The notes under the pieces were generated by a model. It had not been told where the DNA came from. It was given only the letters and a program-made list of their open reading frames with translations, and made no database searches. A program made the translations under genes and the position numbers. Positions 58,689 through 64,000 of a DNA stretch of 64,000 bases are shown here, piece by piece. The DNA is taken from assembly GCF_050436995.1 (NCBI RefSeq), contig NC_134764.1, positions 3,348,001 through 3,412,000 on the forward strand. Reading direction: 5' to 3'. The stretch is from Anticarsia gemmatalis (Eukaryota > Arthropoda > Insecta > Lepidoptera > Erebidae). Each line of letters opens with the position of its first letter. Within the stretch, counting starts at the first letter, position 1.

Positions 58689-61600
58689 ATGGCTGTTGTT
58701 GAAGACGAAGTTAGAAATGAATCTGAAGAGGAAAATGAGATAGAAGTTGTAGTTGAAGAGGACGACCCTGAACAGGATTCCGACGATTCCGATGTATGTC
58801 TTCATTACACACATTTTGGCACATTGCTTACAATTTTTTCGTTCGTAATAGTTTATTTACGGTTTATAAACACCTTTTTACTGTACAGGGACATTTAGTA
58901 AAAGATGTAAGGCCTATTGCACACGTTAAGAAACATCGTATGTATTTGTTTGTGTTTTTATTGGTCGTTGTACAAAATCAATGAACTCGTATTTTTGTGT
59001 CAGTTACAAGGTGATTGGAGGCATAATTTATGAGTTGTAGGCCATTTGACGACGAATAAGTGCTTTCTTATTGGATTGTCGTAATGTTTACTCGAAGTTT
59101 ATACTTATTGCTTTGTCTGCACTCTAAAATGTAGATACCTCTAGCCTATCAATACATCCATTACTTCTTTCCGAAAAGGTTATCAGGTATTTCAAACAAA
59201 TTAAAAACAATTACAGTAATTGGTGGCTCTCCATCCTTTTACACAGATCAATGAAAGGTTAAGTTGTAACTGCTGGCATGAGTTATTTAAAAATAAATAA
59301 ATATTATCTATACTAATATAATAAAGCTGAAGAGTTTGTTTGTTTGTTTGATTGTTTGTTTGTTTGTTTGTTTGTTTGAACGCGCTAATCTCAGGAACTA
59401 CTGGTCCGATTTGTAAAAATTTTTCAGTGTTAGATAGCCCATTTATTGAGGAAGGCTATAGGCTATATAACATCACGCTACGGTCATTAGGAGCGGAGTA
59501 GCAACGAAAAATGTTACAAAAACGGGGAAAATTTTGACTCATTCTCTTAGGTGACGCAAGCGAAGTTGCGCGGGTCAGCTAGTGTAGGTATAATATTTTA
59601 AAACAGAGTAAGTGAAGAATTCTTATTATACTAGTACTATTTTGTGGAATTACTCTTTGTTCCTACAAGAAGTGTAGGTATAGGAAGAGAGACAGCGAAC
59701 AACACATGTGTTGTCTTTCGATGGTATATTTCAATCACACACTTATAAGCTCTGATAGTGACAATACTCAGGCAGCCATATTTGTACAAATATACCAAAA
59801 AGCCTCTAATCTTACTGAGCAACTATCATTTAAACCGGGACTATATACTAGCCCAGTACAAAAAAAGTGTTCTCTCAAACTCTATTTAAATTAATGTCCC
59901 GCACAACACTATTATGCAGCCTAATTTCAAATTTAAAGGATAACTTATTGTAAGATGTAACAGAAGCATGTCATACAATCTTGCTATATTTATCTCGCTT
60001 AAATTGTGCGACTGTATAGGTTAGCTCTCAAATAACTATTTACACTGTTGCCTTATTCCTTTCTAACTGCTTACTAGCTGTCTCATCACATATAAAGACT
60101 GATGCAACTTGCAACATTACAGCCAGCTTCAGTATCTTCAAATGACTTCCTTATCACTGTAGAAAGGAATAACAGATTTTGTCTATAGTCTTAGAACTTT
60201 GTATAAAACCTTGTTAATGCTAATCAGAATATCGAATGTCAGTCACATGTTATTTTATGCTGGTCTTATGCATTAGCACTGTTGTACGATTGCCTGTTTG
60301 TTATGGCTACTTTTTTAGACACTCAATACAAGAGTTTGTGCATTATACATACTCCACATAAATTGTGTGTGCTAAAGCCTTCTCAGTTGTTTAGACTATA
60401 GAGCCTAGTGAAACAGAAGGCATACATTGTTTAAAGACTTTCTTAATTTAATTCTTAATGACCTACATACCAAATTTCTCCTTCTGTGGTGCAGATAAGT
60501 CCTTCATATTTGCTATTTACCTACATCTAGAACAAAATTACAAAATCATAGAGGATTACAAAAAAAATACAATGAACTATTATTAACAAGTAATTAAACA
60601 TTCACAAATGGAAATATACATAAATTCAGGTTTATTTGATATGTTATGATGTGTTGCTGCATAGTATTATTTATTATGTATGTCTAACCTACATATTTAT
60701 TGCTAGGATGAAGAAGATGAAGTTTTGGAGAAGAAAGTGACTGAATTGGAGAAGAAGATAGCAGATGATCCATACAACTATGATCTGCATATTGAACTTA
60801 TTAGTACCTTGTGGTAAGTAACACTATAACACTTCTTGTTACATTCAAATCAGATTCTAATTGTTAATTATCTTTAGCTGACCTGTTTTTAACTCAAAGT
60901 TAGTTTATGCTTTTCAATGTAGGAAATGACCTACCATTAAGGGTCTTTCAGACTACTCATTGTATACTGGGAACAGTGACACACATTTACATGTATTGAA
61001 AAATCTTATCATGTTACAAAAGTGTATGCAAAAATAATCGATTTAAAAAAATAGCATATGATAAAACGAATTACAAAATATCCTTCATATTCGGTGATTT
61101 TCGAATGAATGTAGAATGTTTTGGTTGGAACATTAGATTGGATATCATCGGGACATAACGCATAAGTGATGAACTGGGACATTTGGTAGTGACATATCTT
61201 AAGTATCATGTAATTTATAGGGCACTGACAGAGCTAGAGCGATGGCGCGCGGCATTCGACCGTCTTCAACAGATCTGTGCGATCCGCCCTGAGCACTGGC
61301 TCACGAGGCTGCAGACCGAGGAGACGCTGTCGCACGCGCCAGAAGCTCGCGACCGACTGATGAGGATGTTTGAACAAGCCTCGCTGGATTGTTACTGTGA
61401 GTTGTACTTTACTTCCCTGTGTTATGTAGTAACTTGTAGCAAATAATATAATTAAAGAAAAAATATTAAAGGAAATTTATAAATTACTCCCGTATGGAAG
61501 GTAACCTTTGCTTAGCAGTGGGACAGTCAAAGGTTAATAAAATGGCTAAAATTGGGTCCTAAAATCATGTCTGGATTAGAGCTTACATTTACTTTTTGTG

Positions 61601-63745
61601 CACTGACTATCACAAGTTAACTTACTTAATCTCTTTTATTGTTGTATAATATTAAATATGCAATGCGAAAGTTTAAAAGTTCCTTCAATATTGGCTCAAT
61701 TTGCCTCTTGCAGCCATCCCAATCTTTACCGAATGGTGCTCCTGGCTGATAAGTTCAGGAAACACGAACTTTGCTCGTGACCACTTGGAGGAGGTGTTGC
61801 ATCGGGCTGGTCCCGACCCACTCTCTGGCAAGATATTCTGGAATGCCAAGCTTGAACTAGAGAAAGCAGAACTGGAGGCAATGAGAGAGACCATGGGAGA
61901 AGTTGAAAGGTAAGTTTTGCTTGTATATTTTTTTTGGCGGTGCTCTTTGTGTATTCAGACTATAAGATTAAAGAAATAGTATAAGAGTTTAGTATTAAGT
62001 GCCATAATACTAATATGTAGATAGTGACAATTAGTCCATGTCTTTCGAAAATCGTACTGTATTAGTAAGACAGGCAAGAACGAAAAAGAAATCATCAATC
62101 AATCATGGCATTCAGCCACAATCAAAATAGTCATTCATTTTGAAAATTCACATTCAGATTGATTTCATCTTACAAATATTAGAAACTTTTCCACTGTAAC
62201 AAACTATACAGAGTACAAATTATAAAAACAGGGAGAAAAGCACAGAGTACGGTGATCAGAAGAAGCGAGTGCTCTGGAGCTTCTTGGAGATGTTGTCGCG
62301 ACCGCTACTGCGAGGAGACGAGGCGCTCTCACAGCTGGAAGACTTTGCCCTCACATACCTCGACAGTGAAGCTGACCCTTATGTTGAAAAGGTATTTATT
62401 ATACAACTTATTGCCAATTTAAGAGCCTTCTTATGTAGTAGTTAGAGTAATGAGGATGTATTGTTCTGTTTTTACTTTCAGATAAGATTAAGGCACATAG
62501 CTGCTATGGACTACTTACAGAAAATTTCGCCGTTCGAAGATAAGTTACTGACAATGGAGTAAGTTTACCATGCTTTTCTGTCTTCAATATAGAAACTTGT
62601 TGTCCTGCAGTTGTTTAATATTTAAATTTTCTTTGTCAGGAACTCGGAGGAGAAGTGTACAGTGTACCGGGAGTACATAGACACAGTGAAGGTGTTGTCT
62701 GAGGAAGAGAAATACTCTGAATGTGATAGTACTGGAATTATTCGGGTAAGTTTCACACAACACAACAGTTATTCACAAATACACTATAAACCTATTTTAG
62801 TAACAAAACTACTACAATATGTTTTCTCTTTTTCGCTAAGGAGTGATCGAAACAAAATTCTTTCATAACTTCATATATTTTTATGAATATGGCGATAGGT
62901 CTATTTGTGTAGTTTAATTTTGGTCACGTTTAATTTGTGTTGGTCAGGTGCTGTACGACCGCGCGACGTCAGCATGCGCATGCACGTCCCTGCTGTCAGC
63001 GTGGTGCGGCGCAGTGCGGGCGCTGTGCTCTCGCCGCACGTACGTCAGAACGCTGGACGCGGCAGCTCGGCGCGACGCTCACCGCCACACGGCCTGGACG
63101 CTCAAGATGCAACTCGCCGAGCACGATGACACGCCTTTCGATGAGGTAACGTGCAGTCCGCTATGCTCCCCCTGCATTCACCCACTGCCCGTGCACATAA
63201 ACTCACCCTACGTACATTCGCCATACGTGCACTCACGTCTTATACTTACGTCCTTGTGGCGCTTTTTATGATAGTGCATTGCGTCTCACGACTCTCACCT
63301 TCTGATATTACGAGTGAACCATAATGTCACAGCGGCGTAAGCTCATATTCGCGCCCATTCAATCGATAAGTAAAAAAACAATAATAAAATTCAATATAAA
63401 TCTGTACATACTCAATTTTTTCGACTATATACAAAAATCCACAAACCCCTACTAACCATATTCTATCTGTCTTTTCTAAAATCACCTTATGTTTTCAAAT
63501 AATCATAACTCAGATTTATTTTACACTAAAATACTACAAAATTAATGAAATTGGATAACGATATCCAATAGGTGAAGACAATATTCGAGACGGCGCTATC
63601 CAAAGGCATGGAGAGCTACAAGCAAGCTGAGTCACTGTGGATGAGCTACCTGGAGTACACGCGGCGTCGCACCGACACTGAGAACATTGTGGACACCGAG
63701 AGACTCCGGCGGACCTTCCGACTCGCTTGGGACTCACTCGCCGAG
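58689..63745 (+). CDS. SART3: SART3-like U4/U6 snRNP recycling factor, 5' part (9 exons), continues past the window
   Basis: Nuclear factor of the SART3/Prp24 type, which helps re-anneal U4 and U6 snRNAs after splicing. Exons: 58689-58793, 60707-60813, 61221-61396, 61714-61909, 62232-62391, 62482-62558, 62640-62745, 62948-63145, 63572-63745; phases join and the last ends in a GTAACT donor, so more exons follow. Seen: an acidic N-terminus (EEENEIEVVVEEDD), then DDPYNYDLHIELI, matching the start of the HAT (half-a-TPR) region. Further HAT repeats follow, including HWLTRLQTEE, IPIFTEWCSWLISSG, VLYDRATSAC and SLWMSYLEYTRRR. The RNA-recognition motifs and Lsm-binding tail expected at the C-terminus are beyond the right edge. 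The exon at 62948 is very GC-rich compared with its neighbours. Confidence 0.92.
59307..59582 (+). mobile_element. Non-autonomous Helitron in SART3-like intron 1
   Basis: It starts TCTATACTAATATAATAAAG after an A and ends TTGCGCGGGTCAGCTAG before a T. A perfect CGCAA/TTGCG hairpin precedes the end. An expanded (TTTG)n tract sits near the 5' part. It is the best preserved of the four short copies. Confidence 0.8.
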
Positions 63746-64000
63746 GTAACTAACATGACATAGTCATGATTAGCATATAATAATGTTATGCTCACCGATT
63801 TTCGTCTATAGTAGACAGTATCAAGTCAACTGTACAGGAGTTTATTATTTTGTAGTCTTCAAGTGTGTGTAACGTCAGAATTATTTTCAAGACTAACAGC
63901 TTCATGTGCTCTTGTAGAGTTTCAGAGGGCAGCGATAACGTATAGAGCTCAAAATGTTTGTTTACTTATTTTATAATGCCAAGTATTTCTATAATTTACG

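Noticed and set aside
58548..58814. An 88-codon minus-strand frame overlapping the SART3-like first exon
   Set aside because: AT-rich shadow without splice sites or known motifs; the plus-strand exon has the expected acidic N-terminus.
62905..63149. Two extra plus-strand frames over the SART3-like GC-rich exon
   Set aside because: Only the frame beginning VLYDRATS joins neighbouring exons in phase and matches HAT repeats.

Overview
The window looks like a moth or butterfly (Lepidoptera) nuclear genome. It is AT-rich, with short GT-AG introns and many dispersed repeats. The repeats include short Helitrons ending in CTAG, tRNA-derived SINEs, RTE- and R1-type LINE fragments and MITEs. The exons read like insect proteins. 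No bacterial, organellar or CRISPR features were seen.

Layout. 1-6046 is intergenic and repeat-rich. 6048-19242 (+) is a complete fatty-acid-synthase-like gene, called FAS-A here, of 37 coding exons and about 2,315 aa. 19515-23425 (-) is an unrecognised gene for a probable secreted protein of about 608 aa with a strongly basic C-terminal exon, called SEC here. 23614-37855 (-) is a second FAS-like gene, FAS-B, of 39 coding exons and about 2,322 aa. FAS-A and FAS-B converge, with SEC between their 3' ends. 37876-45900 is intergenic and holds a 3.4 kb element bounded by inverted terminal repeats, with a LINE and a further insertion nested inside it. 45923-55039 (+) is a septin of the Drosophila Sep1 / human SEPT2 group. 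58689-63745 (+) is the 5' part of a SART3-like U4/U6 snRNP recycling factor that runs off the right edge.

The most interesting content is the FAS pair. Both proteins keep the animal FAS domain order (KS-AT-DH-pseudoMT-ER-KR-ACP-TE) and fully open reading frames. Both also have the same losses of catalytic residues: both KS histidines, the KR glycine motif and Ser/Tyr region, the ACP phosphopantetheine serine, and the thioesterase serine (replaced by Glu). The acyltransferase active site is intact in both, and the ER nucleotide-binding motif is present. DH differs: FAS-B keeps the HxxxGxxxxP motif and FAS-A has lost it. By sequence neither protein can be a normal fatty-acid synthase. They look like maintained pseudo-synthases that still have an acyltransferase. 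The coding exons correspond throughout, which shows an inverted duplication; only FAS-B carries two extra introns. I recall that silkworm FAS-like proteins called p260/p270 have been described, so such proteins may not be wholly unknown. I could not check this.

Exon coordinates were read by eye from splice sites and reading phase. In FAS-A the phases add up exactly across all 37 exons. In FAS-B one exon boundary may be off by a base. Repeat family names rest on terminal signatures and memory, not on a database search.
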